NCBI GenBank assembly: GCA_024704175.1
Contig: CP085629.1
Location: 2,790,001 to 2,854,000 of the forward strand
DNA length: 64,000 nt
Source: Paenibacillus sp. P25
GTDB taxonomy: Bacteria; Bacillota; Bacilli; Paenibacillales; NBRC-103111
Direction: 5' to 3'
The notes under the pieces were generated by a model. That model was not told the DNA's origin. It did not search any database and worked only from the letters and a program-made list of their open reading frames with translations. The position numbers and the translations under genes are program-made. How positions within the stretch are numbered: position 1 is the stretch's first letter; every line of letters begins with the position of its first letter. This document shows positions 1 through 8,270 of this stretch, piece by piece.

Positions 1-73
1 TACGGTCGTAATAATAAAGCAGCGGGAACTCCCGGTCGCCTTCGTTGTATTTGCGGTACTCCAATCGGGCCAC
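1..73 (-). CDS. 5' end of an unrecognised protein, cut by the window edge
   Basis: An open frame runs leftward out of the window from a GTG at 71-73. An AGGAG ribosome binding site lies 8 bases upstream (complement of 82-86). The 24 visible residues are polar and tyrosine-rich (VARLEYRKYNEGDREF, then PLLYYYDR). I do not recognise the family. It is divergent from the SOS-type locus to the right, and the two share a 250-base upstream region. The start is supported only by the ribosome binding site and the open frame. Confidence 0.4.
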   Translation of the reverse strand, partial: MARLEYRKYNEGDREFPLLYYYDR

Positions 74-321
74 CTTCAGCACTCCTCTCTTTTTCCGCCG
101 AACCTGCCGGTCCGGATGCATGCAACCATTTTATACGCGCGGCACGCCAAAAGGATGCGAGGTTTTTCTCCTTATTCTTACAGATCTGGCTCTTTCCCAA
201 GCAAGCAGGCACCCTCCAACGGGAAGGCCCCCTTGATTTTACCGTATTTTCGGCCGATTTCAATAAGTTTCAAAGGAATGCTTTTCCCCTCCACTGTCAA
301 AAATTTCCCGCGTTCGCCCAC
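74..321. other. Intergenic region without a recognisable gene
   Basis: The region lies between the leftward partial gene and the SOS-type promoter. No ribosome-bound open frame, strong hairpin or repeat was found. Two short open frames here lack a convincing start signal and look like chance. Confidence 0.4.
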
Positions 322-350
322 TTGAAATACGAATATTTGTTCGATATTCT
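322..350 (+). promoter_or_regulatory. Probable promoter of the Y-family polymerase operon
   Basis: TTGAAA at 322-327 and TATTCT at 345-350 are separated by 17 bases. The first LexA-like box (330-343) lies entirely between the two hexamers, which is a usual place for repression. The -10 is only a four-of-six match, so this is a prediction. Confidence 0.5.
330..343. promoter_or_regulatory. LexA/DinR-like SOS box 1
   Basis: CGAATATTTGTTCG matches 12 of 14 positions of the Bacillus-type LexA consensus CGAACRNRYGTTYG. It sits in the promoter spacer upstream of a DNA-repair polymerase, the expected setting for damage-inducible control. Confidence 0.65.
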
Positions 351-360
351 AGATACAATA

Positions 361-374
361 AGAATATATGTTCG
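361..374. promoter_or_regulatory. LexA/DinR-like SOS box 2
   Basis: AGAATATATGTTCG also matches 12 of 14 consensus positions. Its centre is 31 bp from box 1, about three helical turns, so two dimers would lie on the same face. It falls just downstream of the predicted transcription start. Confidence 0.6.
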
Positions 375-400
375 TATTTTTATGAAGGTGAGGAATCCGT

Positions 401-496
401 ATGTATACATCCGGCAAACGCATTATGATGCTCACGGATTGTGAATCGTTTTATGCCCGCGCGGCTGCACAGGCAGTGAAACGCTATGTCTCGTGA
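401..496 (+). CDS. Leader peptide overlapping the polymerase start (31 aa)
   Basis: An ATG at 401 follows an AAGGTGAGG ribosome binding site and opens a 31-codon frame ending at TGA 494-496. That stop lies inside the polymerase reading frame, whose ATG is at 486. The peptide contains MMLTDCESFYAR, which resembles the first catalytic block of Y-family polymerases (the gene below has LVDGQSFYASVEKA). It may be a remnant of a second polymerase copy or a leader that couples translation. It has a better ribosome binding site than the polymerase itself. The function is inferred from position only. Confidence 0.5.
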   Translation: MYTSGKRIMMLTDCESFYARAAAQAVKRYVS

Positions 497-1745
497 GCGT
501 ACCATTTTTTTGGTTGACGGACAGTCCTTTTATGCCAGTGTAGAGAAAGCCGCGCACCCGGAATACCGCGATAAACCCGTTGCTGTAGGGGGATCCCGCT
601 AGAAAATCGGGTATCATTCTGGCCGCATGCCCGATTGCCAAAGCGCGAGGCGTTACGACAGCCGAACGGGTCGGCGAGGCGCTGGCCAAATGTCCGGATC
701 TGGTCGTCATTCGGCCGAGAATGGCAACCTACATTGCCGTATCGCTGCTAATTACAGAGATTTATGAATCATTTACGGATCAAGTGGAACCGTATTCCGT
801 CGACGAGCAATTCCTCGACGTGACAGGATCGATTCCTTTATTCGGATCCGCAGAAGAAATAGCTCGTCAAATTCAGACGCGAGTGCATCTTTCCACCGGG
901 GTTTGGTCACGTGTTGGCATCGGGCCAACGAAAATATTAGCCAAAATGGCGACGGACAATTTCGCGAAAAAAGACCGGAGGGAGTATACACTCTCTCTAA
1001 TGATAGAATCGAATCCGATTTGTGGCCTTTGCCGGTTCACCAGATGTTTATGGTTGCGAGCCGCATGTCAGGTCACTTCATGCGCATGGGCATTCACACC
1101 ATTGGCGACATTGCCCGGCTCGATTTAGCTGAATTTAAGCAGCGATTACGTCAGCGGATGGGGCGGCAAAGCGATATACAAGCGGAATATTACTGGCAAA
1201 CAGCGAGAGGGATCGACCCAAGTCCTGTTGTCACGGGCATGAGAAGTCAAATCAAAGTGATAAATAACGGAAGAGCTCTTAAATGGAACCTGTACAGGAC
1301 GATCGAAGATATTGAACCCCTCATGATTGAGCTGGTCATCGAAGTATGCCGCCGGGCGCGAAAGTACGGTTATATGGGGCGCGTCATCGGAGTGGGAGCC
1401 GCTGAAACGGATGGTAACCGGTCCTTTGGTTTTGGCCGGCAAATCACATTGATCCGGCCCACTTATTTAGAACATGAGGTAGGTTCCGCCGTTAAGACGC
1501 TGTTTTTAGAGCATTGGCAGGGTATGCCGCTAACTCATCTGCACATCACCCTCACGGGTTTGTCCAGCGATGAAACTTACCAGTTGGACTTGTTCGAAGA
1601 CCGGGAAAAGCTCATTAGACGCGCCAAAACCGTCGATGCCATTAAAGATCGCTTCGGCCTCACTGCGATTGTTCGGGCGTCATCCTTGCAAAAAACAGCG
1701 CAAGCATTCGAAAGAGCAGTACAGATTGGGGGGCATTGGGCATGA
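486..1745 (+). CDS. Y-family DNA polymerase, UvrX/UmuC-like (two frameshifts)
   Basis: This is a translesion DNA polymerase of the UmuC/DinB superfamily, about 418 residues once repaired. Visible motifs are the palm block FLVDGQSFYASVEKA near residue 8, the catalytic SVDEQFLDVTG near residue 110 and the helix-hairpin-helix-like stretch IHTIGDIARL. Two single-base shifts break it: an extra G in the G5 run at 588-592, and a missing A in the A6 run at 967-972. Both restore continuous homology when corrected, so sequencing error is more likely than decay. It is preceded by two SOS boxes. Its stop overlaps the ATG of the next gene (ATGA), so the pair is translationally coupled. Confidence 0.85.
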
Positions 1746-2214
1746 GCAAATTGGACGGCAATGAAAGATGGAAGTCGAAAATGGTACTCACGGAACATGT
1801 GGAGGGGTACGAGAGGCGTAACGAACCCAAGAATCAGGGGCGGCCCACCGGCGAGGAGCTCACCATGGTCAGAGATTATGTTCTGCTGCCCCTTTTGCTT
1901 ACGATGGTCCAAAAGGGCTGGACGACATAAAGAATTCCACCAACATCTTACGCCGGCCTTTCTTAGCATATATACAGATTCTTATGGATAGAATCACTAA
2001 GGACATGTACGCTCTCCGAAAAGAATTAAGCAAGAGAAATATAAAAGTGGTTAACGATGAACAGATCGACCTGGTCATTTATCACAAAATCATTTGCCGC
2101 GGCTACGAAGAGCGATTCGGCATGGTCCGGGACGTGGTCCGATCGGAAATCAGCATTCGATTAACAAAATATTTAGAGGATATGACGAACTCGTTGAGAC
2201 AGAGCATGAAATAA
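1742..2214 (+). CDS. Conserved partner protein downstream of the Y-family polymerase (one frameshift)
   Basis: This small, mostly helical, charged protein has about 157 residues after repair. It starts MSKLDGNERWKSKM and its C-terminal half contains MYALRKELSKRNIKV and HKIICRGYEERFGMVR. A missing base near 1917 separates the two halves, which are in different frames on either side of a continuous open sequence. Its ATG overlaps the polymerase TGA. By position it resembles the small YolD-type partners that follow UvrX genes, but I cannot claim it belongs to that family. A role alongside the polymerase in damage tolerance is inferred from the overlap and from shared SOS control. Confidence 0.6.
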
Positions 2215-2311
2215 GCCAAGTCTGTTGCAAATTCGTTAGTCGGTGTGGCTGTGTCCATAGCCTGCTGATGATCTTTAAAGGTTCAGAAGCGGGAGTCAAA
2301 TAGACAGGAAA

Positions 2312-2343
2312 AACCAACGGTGTTTGATTGCTTGCCGTTGGTT
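2312..2343 (+). terminator. Probable terminator of the SOS-type operon
   Basis: AACCAACGG (2312-2320) pairs with CCGTTGGTT (2335-2343) around a 14-base loop. The trailing sequence is CCTTCC rather than a clean T run, so efficiency is uncertain. Confidence 0.5.
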
Positions 2344-2389
2344 CCTTCCGCCTCGGACCCCATATATCATGGTGCGCCGGTAACTCGCC

Positions 2390-2778
2390 TCATAATTTAC
2401 CGGTTAAAAATTGTGCCTCACCTAGTCCGAAACTCCAGTCAGAATCCGTATTTTCAACGATAGACACCATTAAATCGCTTGGTGCGATACCACACTCGGC
2501 TTCCAGCCGTTCGGATAGTAAGGAATAGAATGCTTGTTTCTTCTCTTTTGGCCGGGCTTTGCTCACCATGGATAAAACAACTAAACGATTAGTACGTTGA
2601 ATTCCTAATCCCGTATCTTCAATAATCATATGTTCTGCCGGGTGTTCATGAACAATTTGGTAACGGTCACGCGGGGAACGTCGAAAACCTCTACGACAAC
2701 CGTATGAACAACATCTAAAAGTTTTTTCAGGCTTGCTTTGTCTCGCCCTTCTATAAGATCAAACCGAAGTAAAGGCAT
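2390..2778 (-). CDS. Tautomerase family protein (one frameshift)
   Basis: This is a 4-oxalocrotonate tautomerase/MIF-superfamily protein of about 129 residues. It begins Met-Pro ([18 protein letters not shown]), which leaves the catalytic N-terminal proline after methionine removal. The C-terminal part contains [16 protein letters not shown] and ends in [10 protein letters not shown]. One base is missing near 2670 (GCGTGACC), which splits it into two frames. A GGAG ribosome binding site precedes the ATG at 2776-2778. It is the last gene of a four-gene minus-strand operon with a hydrolase, a nitronate monooxygenase and an MFS carrier. The substrate is unknown. Confidence 0.75.
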
Positions 2779-2836
2779 ACATTTTTTCTCCTTTATTATT
2801 GAATTATGGTTAGATATCATCTTTTCTTTAAGAAAT

Positions 2837-3330
2837 CTAAATCGTATCAGGTTCAAAAGCTGTCCGATAACTCTCTCTTTTTTCTTGTGTTGGATTACGC
2901 CAATAACGCCAATATTCTGCCCGAGCAGCCCATTTCTTACCCAAACCCTCGCTAGATATATTTCCATTTTGGCTGATTATGGCTGTCACTCGATCCGGAT
3001 GGTTCATGGCTAAACGAAAGCCGATAGGTGCCCCGTAATCAAAGACATATAATGCATACTTAGTAAGTCCCAATCGATCAACAAAAGCTTCCATAATTTC
3101 AGTAAGATGGTTAAATGTACTTCTATCAGGTGAGGTTGTTTTGCCCGATTCCCGGGTAATCAGGAGCAATCACGTGATAGTCTTTTGCCAAAACAGGTAT
3201 TAGATCTCGGAACATATGACTTGAAGCGGGAAAAACCATGCAGCAATAAATTGACCGGTTTGTCGGGATCACCGGCCTCACGGTAAAAAACACTTAATCC
3301 CTCTACCTCTAAATCATGATAGGTCGTCAA
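2837..3330 (-). pseudogene. Truncated alpha/beta hydrolase (C-terminal half missing)
   Basis: The N-terminal half of an alpha/beta-hydrolase is present. It has the oxyanion region LLLHGF, a strand DYPG and the helix FDYGAPIGFRLAMNHPDRV, where Asp-Tyr replaces the usual nucleophile elbow, as in some dehalogenase-like members. Two homopolymer insertions (T run near 3223, A run near 3142) need correcting. Even so the frame stops after AFEPDTI, near residue 165 of a family usually near 290, and only 58 bases separate it from the tautomerase. The catalytic His region is therefore gone, which looks like a real deletion. YWRYWR near the end is a small tandem duplication. The TTG at 3330 is chosen because AGGAGGG lies six bases upstream. 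Confidence 0.65.
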
Positions 3331-3366
3331 TTTATACCCTCCTATCACAAATAATAACTTAAGCTT

Positions 3367-4446
3367 TCATATGGTTAGTGAGGAAAACTTTTTAACAAAA
3401 GCTTCTGCTTGCTCAATGGTTTGTTTGACGATTGCAGCTGCAGATTGATCTGTGGCTAACCTGAGCCCCTGCCCGGCCCAAAGTGACATATACTCAGGGT
3501 CATTCGCTTTTGCAGCTGCCTGTCGAATGTCTCGCGTCATAGCGTTTTGTATTGGGTAGGCAGGAATGGTCCCGGGATACTGATGCATGTCATTCATAAA
3601 TTTTGTTCGAATACCTCTTGCCGCTTTGCCCGAATAGGCGCGTGTAATTTCGGTGGAGCCCTCATTAGCTGAGAGGATCTTCTGTTTGTACGTTTCATGG
3701 GCGCCGCTCTCCGGACACGCCAGAAATGCAGTACCCATCTGCACAGCGGCGGCCCCTAAGGCGAGGCTTGCTGCAAGTCCCCTTCCATCCATGATGCCTC
3801 CCGATGCGATGACCGGAATCGACACATGGTCTGCAATCTGTGGAACAAAAGCCATGGTACCAATCAGTGATTCGGAAACATTTTTCAAGAAGGTGCCTCG
3901 GTGACCTCCTGCTTCACATCCCTGAGCCACGATTGCGTTTACGCCGGCCATTTCCAAATGTTTCGCTTCTTCAACTGTTGTTGCCGTGCCTATTACGACG
4001 GTACCGCGCTGCTTCATGGCTTGGATCACATCATGTGACGGTATACCAAAAGTGAAGCTAAAAACCGGGATCTTCTCTTCAAGCAATACTTGCACTTGCT
4101 CCTCAAACGATTCCGAAGACTTCAGAATGGATGGATTTGGAGCCATGCCGAGTTGGACACGGTATTTATTGAGATAATCCGTCATTTGAACGACGGCTTC
4201 TTCCGATTCTTCCGGCTGCTCAGGTACAAACAAGTTTACTCCGAAAGGCTGGCCTGTTAATTCTCTGATCTTTTGGATCGCGCCGCGTAGTTGCTGCGGT
4301 GTTAAGTATCCGGCTCCCAGATTGCCCAAGCCTCCGGCATTTGAAACGGCCGCTACTAAGTCAGGCGTTGTAGGGCCACCGGCCATCGGTGCTTGGAATA
4401 GGGGGTATCGAATGTTTAGCGTACGCGTTAACTCCGTTTCAAACAC
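3367..4446 (-). CDS. Nitronate monooxygenase (2-nitropropane dioxygenase family)
   Basis: This FMN-dependent TIM-barrel enzyme oxidises alkyl nitronates such as propionate-3-nitronate. It is intact at 359 residues. Family features visible are YPLFQAPMAGG at residues 14-24, SNAGGLGNLGAGY near 35, GVNAIVAQGCEAGGHRG near 170 with the FMN-binding glycines and catalytic-type His, IPVIASGGIMDG near 210 and LALGAAAVQMGTAFL near 230. The start is GTG after AAGGAGGCG. It lies 15 bases after the MFS gene, so the two are probably co-transcribed. The operon could deal with nitro compounds, but this is inference. Confidence 0.88.
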   Translation of the reverse strand: MFETELTRTLNIRYPLFQAPMAGGPTTPDLVAAVSNAGGLGNLGAGYLTPQQLRGAIQKIRELTGQPFGVNLFVPEQPEESEEAVVQMTDYLNKYRVQLGMAPNPSILKSSESFEEQVQVLLEEKIPVFSFTFGIPSHDVIQAMKQRGTVVIGTATTVEEAKHLEMAGVNAIVAQGCEAGGHRGTFLKNVSESLIGTMAFVPQIADHVSIPVIASGGIMDGRGLAASLALGAAAVQMGTAFLACPESGAHETYKQKILSANEGSTEITRAYSGKAARGIRTKFMNDMHQYPGTIPAYPIQNAMTRDIRQAAAKANDPEYMSLWAGQGLRLATDQSAAAIVKQTIEQAEAFVKKFSSLTI

Positions 4447-4461
4447 TGCCCGAACGCCTCC

Positions 4462-5672
4462 TTAGTGTGTTTTCATGAATGCGAATCCTTTTTGATTTGA
4501 AATGACTGCGCCGGTTATCAATATCGTTACAGCGACAACAAGAACCAAAGTGGCAAGGATCAGCGACATACTGTAACTATGAGCGACTTCCAAAACGGTT
4601 CCGGCCCCAATCGGTCCTAGGATTTGTCCAATACCAAAAAAGCCCGTCATCAGTGCAATCGACTTGCTGCCACCGGATCGGCTCACCATTCGGGCTGCAG
4701 CAATTGCGAGCATAGAGATCCCCATAAACGTCCCGCCAAAAAGAACGGAACCTAAAGTTACACCGATGATATTGGGCAGACATACAGGCAAAATGACCCC
4801 GCACGCTTGCAGGATAAGCGCAGTAATTAAAGGTTGGATGTAACCCGCCTTATTCGCCCACCAGGACCAGACCACGGTCGATGGTATTGCCGCGATCCCA
4901 ACGATCATCCAGCTAAAGTCAGCCATACCGGACATACCGGGCATTTGCTTGACCATCGCTACCAGAAAAGTAGCACTAACGATGTAACCTAATCCTTCCA
5001 GTCCGTAAGTTACAAGAAGCCAGCCAAAAAAGATGAATTTGCCGCGGATGAACGTAAGGAATCATCTGCTTTCGCACTTGGTTTCTGCTGGTCTTCTTTG
5101 ATAAAAGACAACACCGGGACTAATAGAGCAATACTGATAATCGATAGCCCTATCCATGTTCCCCTCCAAGTGAAATGGCTTAGTATGGGAGTAAGAAATC
5201 CAGTCAAAGTAATACCGGCCCCAACCCCACCATAAAAAATACCTAACCACTTTACACGATGGCTCGAAAGCAAAGCATCCAGTACGAAGCTCGAGGATAA
5301 GACGAAAATAAAACCGCTGCTAATTCCGGCTAAGAAGCGGAAAATAACCCACCAAACATAGGATGTCGTGATTCCCATAAATCCCGTTGTAAGGATGCAG
5401 AGCACTAATTGAATCCGAAGGTGAACAGACCTGCGGTTCCCCCATGTTATAAACCCTGCGCTAAAGGCGGCAATAAGGTAACCCAAGTTATTATATCCTG
5501 CCAAATATCCGGATTGCGCTGCGGAAAGCTGAGCTTGCGATTGCATCAACGGCAAAATCGAAGTATAGGAAAACCGTCCGATTCCCATGGCAATGACGAG
5601 CATCACGAAGCCGGCGATCGTGGTCTTTGTGGATTCCAACTTTTTTGTGTTTATCGGTTCTGAAATCTCCAT
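4462..5672 (-). CDS. YbfB/YjiJ-type MFS transporter (one frameshift)
   Basis: This is a multi-span inner-membrane carrier of the major facilitator superfamily, about 400 residues after repair. The signature GIGRFSYTSILPLM lies in the first helix region, and SGYLAGYNNLGYLIAA and FRFLAGISSGFIFVLSSSFV follow. The C-terminal half has MTGFFGIGQILGPIGAG. A single-base shift near 5040 separates the two halves. The start at 5672 follows GGGGGTGAG. The gene is divergent from a LysR regulator and is the first gene of the operon with nitronate monooxygenase, hydrolase and tautomerase. The transported compound is not evident. Confidence 0.8.
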
Positions 5673-5729
5673 AAAGCTCACCCCCTTTTCAAAATCCATT
5701 GTAACCCTCGGGTGATATTGTGTAAAATG

Positions 5730-5764
5730 AACATAAACGATGTTTAGCATTAAAATTTTTAATG
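5730..5764. promoter_or_regulatory. Inverted repeats between the MFS operon and its LysR gene (operator candidates)
   Basis: CATTAAAA-T-TTTTAATG (5748-5764) is a perfect 8-bp inverted repeat that also fits T-N11-A. AACAT-AAACG-ATGTT (5730-5744) lies beside it. LysR proteins usually bind such dyads between their own gene and a divergent target. Binding is inferred. Confidence 0.5.
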
Positions 5765-5784
5765 TTATATATGGAGGGATCGTG

Positions 5785-6667
5785 GTGGACATTCGAGACA
5801 TGCAGATTTTTCTTGCCGTTGCAAACGAGGGGAGCATCACCAAAGCGACCGAGAAACTGGAATACGTTCAGTCGAGTATCAGTATCCGCATCCAGCAGCT
5901 TGAAAATGAATTGAAAACAGAACTATTCCATCGCGGCAGACAAGGGGTCAGACTCACAACATCCGGCGAAGCGCTTAAGGCATATGCAGAAAAAATTATC
6001 TATCTGTCTCAGGAGGCGGAACGAGTCGTATCCGATAATTCCATCCCGCGCGGGCCCCTTCGAATCGGATCGCTTGAAACCACAGCGGCGATTCGTCTGC
6101 CATTTATTCTCACCGAGTACCATAAGTCCTATCCGGAGGTCGACTTGACCCTAAAAACGGGAACGACCGAAGAACTCATCCATTCCATTTTAAAGTATGA
6201 ATTGGACGGAGCTTTTGTAGTGTGCCCCAGTTGAACACGCAGAGCTCGATATTACAGAAGTTGGAATTGAGGAGCTTGTGTTCATATCAGGAGAGCAATT
6301 CAGTTCCATCGATAAGCCGGAAGAAAAACTGCGAAATCTGACTTTACTGGTCTTTCGTACAGGTTGTTCCTACCGCCGGAAACTGGAGGATTGGTTGCAT
6401 ATGGAGGGGATTATTCCCGCTAAGATTATGGAATTTGGGACATTGGAGGGAATCTTGGGATGTGTTCACGCTGGTCTGGGGGTAACCCTATTACCCCGCT
6501 CGGTGGTCGAGAGGGCCGCGGTTCAATATAACGTGCACTACCATGAAATCTCCGGAAACTTCCTTAGAATTCCGACGCTATTCATACGTCGTAAAGATAC
6601 TTTTAAAACAGCGACTGTGTCCGAATTTATAAAGGTTTCAAAAGAGAGGTTCAGCCACTTCGATTAG
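5785..6667 (+). CDS. LysR-family transcriptional regulator (one frameshift)
   Basis: A winged helix-turn-helix domain (MDIRDMQIFLAVANEGSITK, then EYVQSSISIRIQQLENELK) fills residues 1-65, and a periplasmic-binding-like effector domain follows. Total length is about 293 residues. An extra C in the C4 run near 6225-6228 shifts the frame after AFVVCP; removing it joins to VEHAELDITEVG. The GTG at 5785 is chosen because GGAGGG lies six bases upstream. It is divergent from the MFS/nitronate monooxygenase operon and probably controls it and itself through the intervening dyads. Confidence 0.82.
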
Positions 6668-6798
6668 ACACGATATCGGCGGTCCGAGGCGGTTGTACCG
6701 GGGCCGTATGCCTTCGTCTAAGCCATTCCCAATCACCTGATAATTTGTTAAAATCAGGAGATGCAAGAGCCTTCATGGGAGATGAGGCAGGTTTGGCG

Positions 6799-7953
6799 GT
6801 GAAGACGAAAATTTTTATCAGCTCTGTAGCCCAGGACGATTTCACCCGTTTGCGGCAAACGGTGTTTCATGAGTTGCGGGATTTGGGCCACGAGCCCGTT
6901 ATGTATGAGGAGAACCTTGGGCCTTGGCCGGCGCATGCGGATCCGGTGAAGCATTGCCTGCGTGCGGTCGAGGCCTCGGATGTATTCGTTCTTTTTATTA
7001 AAGACCGGGTTGGCACGTACAAGCCCGAACTGCAGACGACCGTAACCCATTTGGAGTTCCTGCAGGCGTTCGCCAAGAAGAAAACGATCCTGGTGTTCGT
7101 GGACGAAGCCGTCACGACGGCTTACTTCCGGAGTGTACGGAGACGGATTATCGATTTTACGGAGAAAAGCCAAAGCGAGAACGGCCGCCCGCCGCGGGCC
7201 GGACAGATGCTTGAGATGCTGCGGAGCGAGGACGGCCTCCCCGGTCACGTGGATCCCTACGTATGGCTGTTCGTGCACGATCTGGTGCAGCGGAACATTT
7301 ACTGCGAGCCGCTGAATGCCGGCGTCGGCATTGATTGGCGCAGCTACTTCAGCGATCTGCTGCGCCGGGGCACGCCGCTGTTGCCGGTTGCGGAGGATTT
7401 GCTGCAGAGCCAGCGGCTCGTCGAGCTGTACAATGAATACCAGGAGCTCTCCTCCGTGCTGCTGAAGGAGCTTGACATCCGCAGCATCCGCAGGCTGGAC
7501 AAGTTCCTGGCCGCCTTTCGCCGGAAGCTGAAGGGGAGCGTGATTTACCGCAGATACGGGGAATATATGGAGGAGCCGATCGGCGAAATTCTTGATTGCT
7601 CGGCGGTGACGCTCTACAAACGCGACGGGGATCGGATGCGGCTAGAGGCCAAGGAAGGCGAAGCGGAGGGCGAAGCCTTTTACCGCTTGGATGACCGGGA
7701 AGCCTACGTATCGAGCACCTACCATAACCGCGGCAAGGAGCGGCTGTGGTTTTTCCGTGAGGATAAGGGCCTTTTTTACTGCTGCATTCTGGTCCGGGAT
7801 TATGTGCTGACGCTGCATTTTCCGTCGGACGGTACCTGGGATACGCAGAAATTTGTGTACTACAATGACGACATCAACAATGGTATAATGGAGAAAAGCT
7901 CCATGAACGTTGAGCTGGTGAAGACGATACTGGGAGGGATCGCGCATGAATAA
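6799..7953 (+). CDS. DUF4062-domain protein with possible C-terminal GAF-like domain
   Basis: The protein has about 384 residues. Residues 1-105 fit DUF4062, a TIR-like domain: KIFISSVAQDDFTRLRQ, LGHEPVMYEEN, a conserved DPVKHCLRAVEASDVFVLFI block and KKKTILVFVDE. DUF4062 is often found at the N-terminus of conflict and STAND-type proteins, but no NTPase or TPR region follows here. Residues of about 230-370 (SAVTLYKRDGDRMRLEAKEG, then a beta-rich stretch) look by eye like a GAF-type sensor fold; this needs profile or structure comparison. The GTG at 6799 is preferred to upstream ATGs because DUF4062 begins there. The stop overlaps the next gene by 8 bases. No membrane segment is visible. The function is unknown. 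Confidence 0.72.
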   Translation: MKTKIFISSVAQDDFTRLRQTVFHELRDLGHEPVMYEENLGPWPAHADPVKHCLRAVEASDVFVLFIKDRVGTYKPELQTTVTHLEFLQAFAKKKTILVFVDEAVTTAYFRSVRRRIIDFTEKSQSENGRPPRAGQMLEMLRSEDGLPGHVDPYVWLFVHDLVQRNIYCEPLNAGVGIDWRSYFSDLLRRGTPLLPVAEDLLQSQRLVELYNEYQELSSVLLKELDIRSIRRLDKFLAAFRRKLKGSVIYRRYGEYMEEPIGEILDCSAVTLYKRDGDRMRLEAKEGEAEGEAFYRLDDREAYVSSTYHNRGKERLWFFREDKGLFYCCILVRDYVLTLHFPSDGTWDTQKFVYYNDDINNGIMEKSSMNVELVKTILGGIAHE

Positions 7954-8140
7954 AGAAACGGTATACGTCATCAAGAACGGACGCGTGGAAGTGGCCACCG
8001 GCGCACAGCCGAAGGATGCGCTGCTCTTTACCTCCTCCGGTAAAAGCATAGCCCAGATCATCCGCGAGCAGAAGGAAAGAATCATGCGCAACGGCCAGTT
8101 TCTTCGCTCCCGCGTCGAAGCCGCAACCAAGAGAGGATAA
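7946..8140 (+). CDS. Small protein coupled to the DUF4062 gene (64 aa)
   Basis: I do not recognise this family. It starts MNKETVYVIKNGRVEVATGA, with a short beta-like segment. A basic, probably amphipathic helix follows (SIAQIIREQKERIMRNGQF) and the C-terminus is basic. The ATG lies inside the last codons of the DUF4062 gene (ATGAATAA overlap). Its GGGAGGG ribosome binding site is within that gene, so the two are translationally coupled. A strong terminator follows directly, so the pair forms a complete two-gene unit. It could be a regulator, an inhibitor or a subunit of the larger protein. Confidence 0.7.
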   Translation: MNKETVYVIKNGRVEVATGAQPKDALLFTSSGKSIAQIIREQKERIMRNGQFLRSRVEAATKRG

Positions 8141-8170
8141 GATCGGCCCCCGATCTTGACACTAAAGAAG

Positions 8171-8206
8171 AAGGCGTCCTGCCGTCCGCGGCAGAACGCC
8201 TTTTTG
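8171..8206 (+). terminator. Rho-independent terminator after the DUF4062 pair
   Basis: AAGGCGTCCTGCC pairs with GGCAGAACGCCTT around a short GTCCGC loop and is followed by T5G. One mismatch lies within a 13-bp stem. Confidence 0.85.
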
Positions 8207-8270
8207 TATAAGGACTCGTAACTTAAGCTAACGATGCTTCAGAAGCTGAACGGAGGTGAAGCGAACATTG

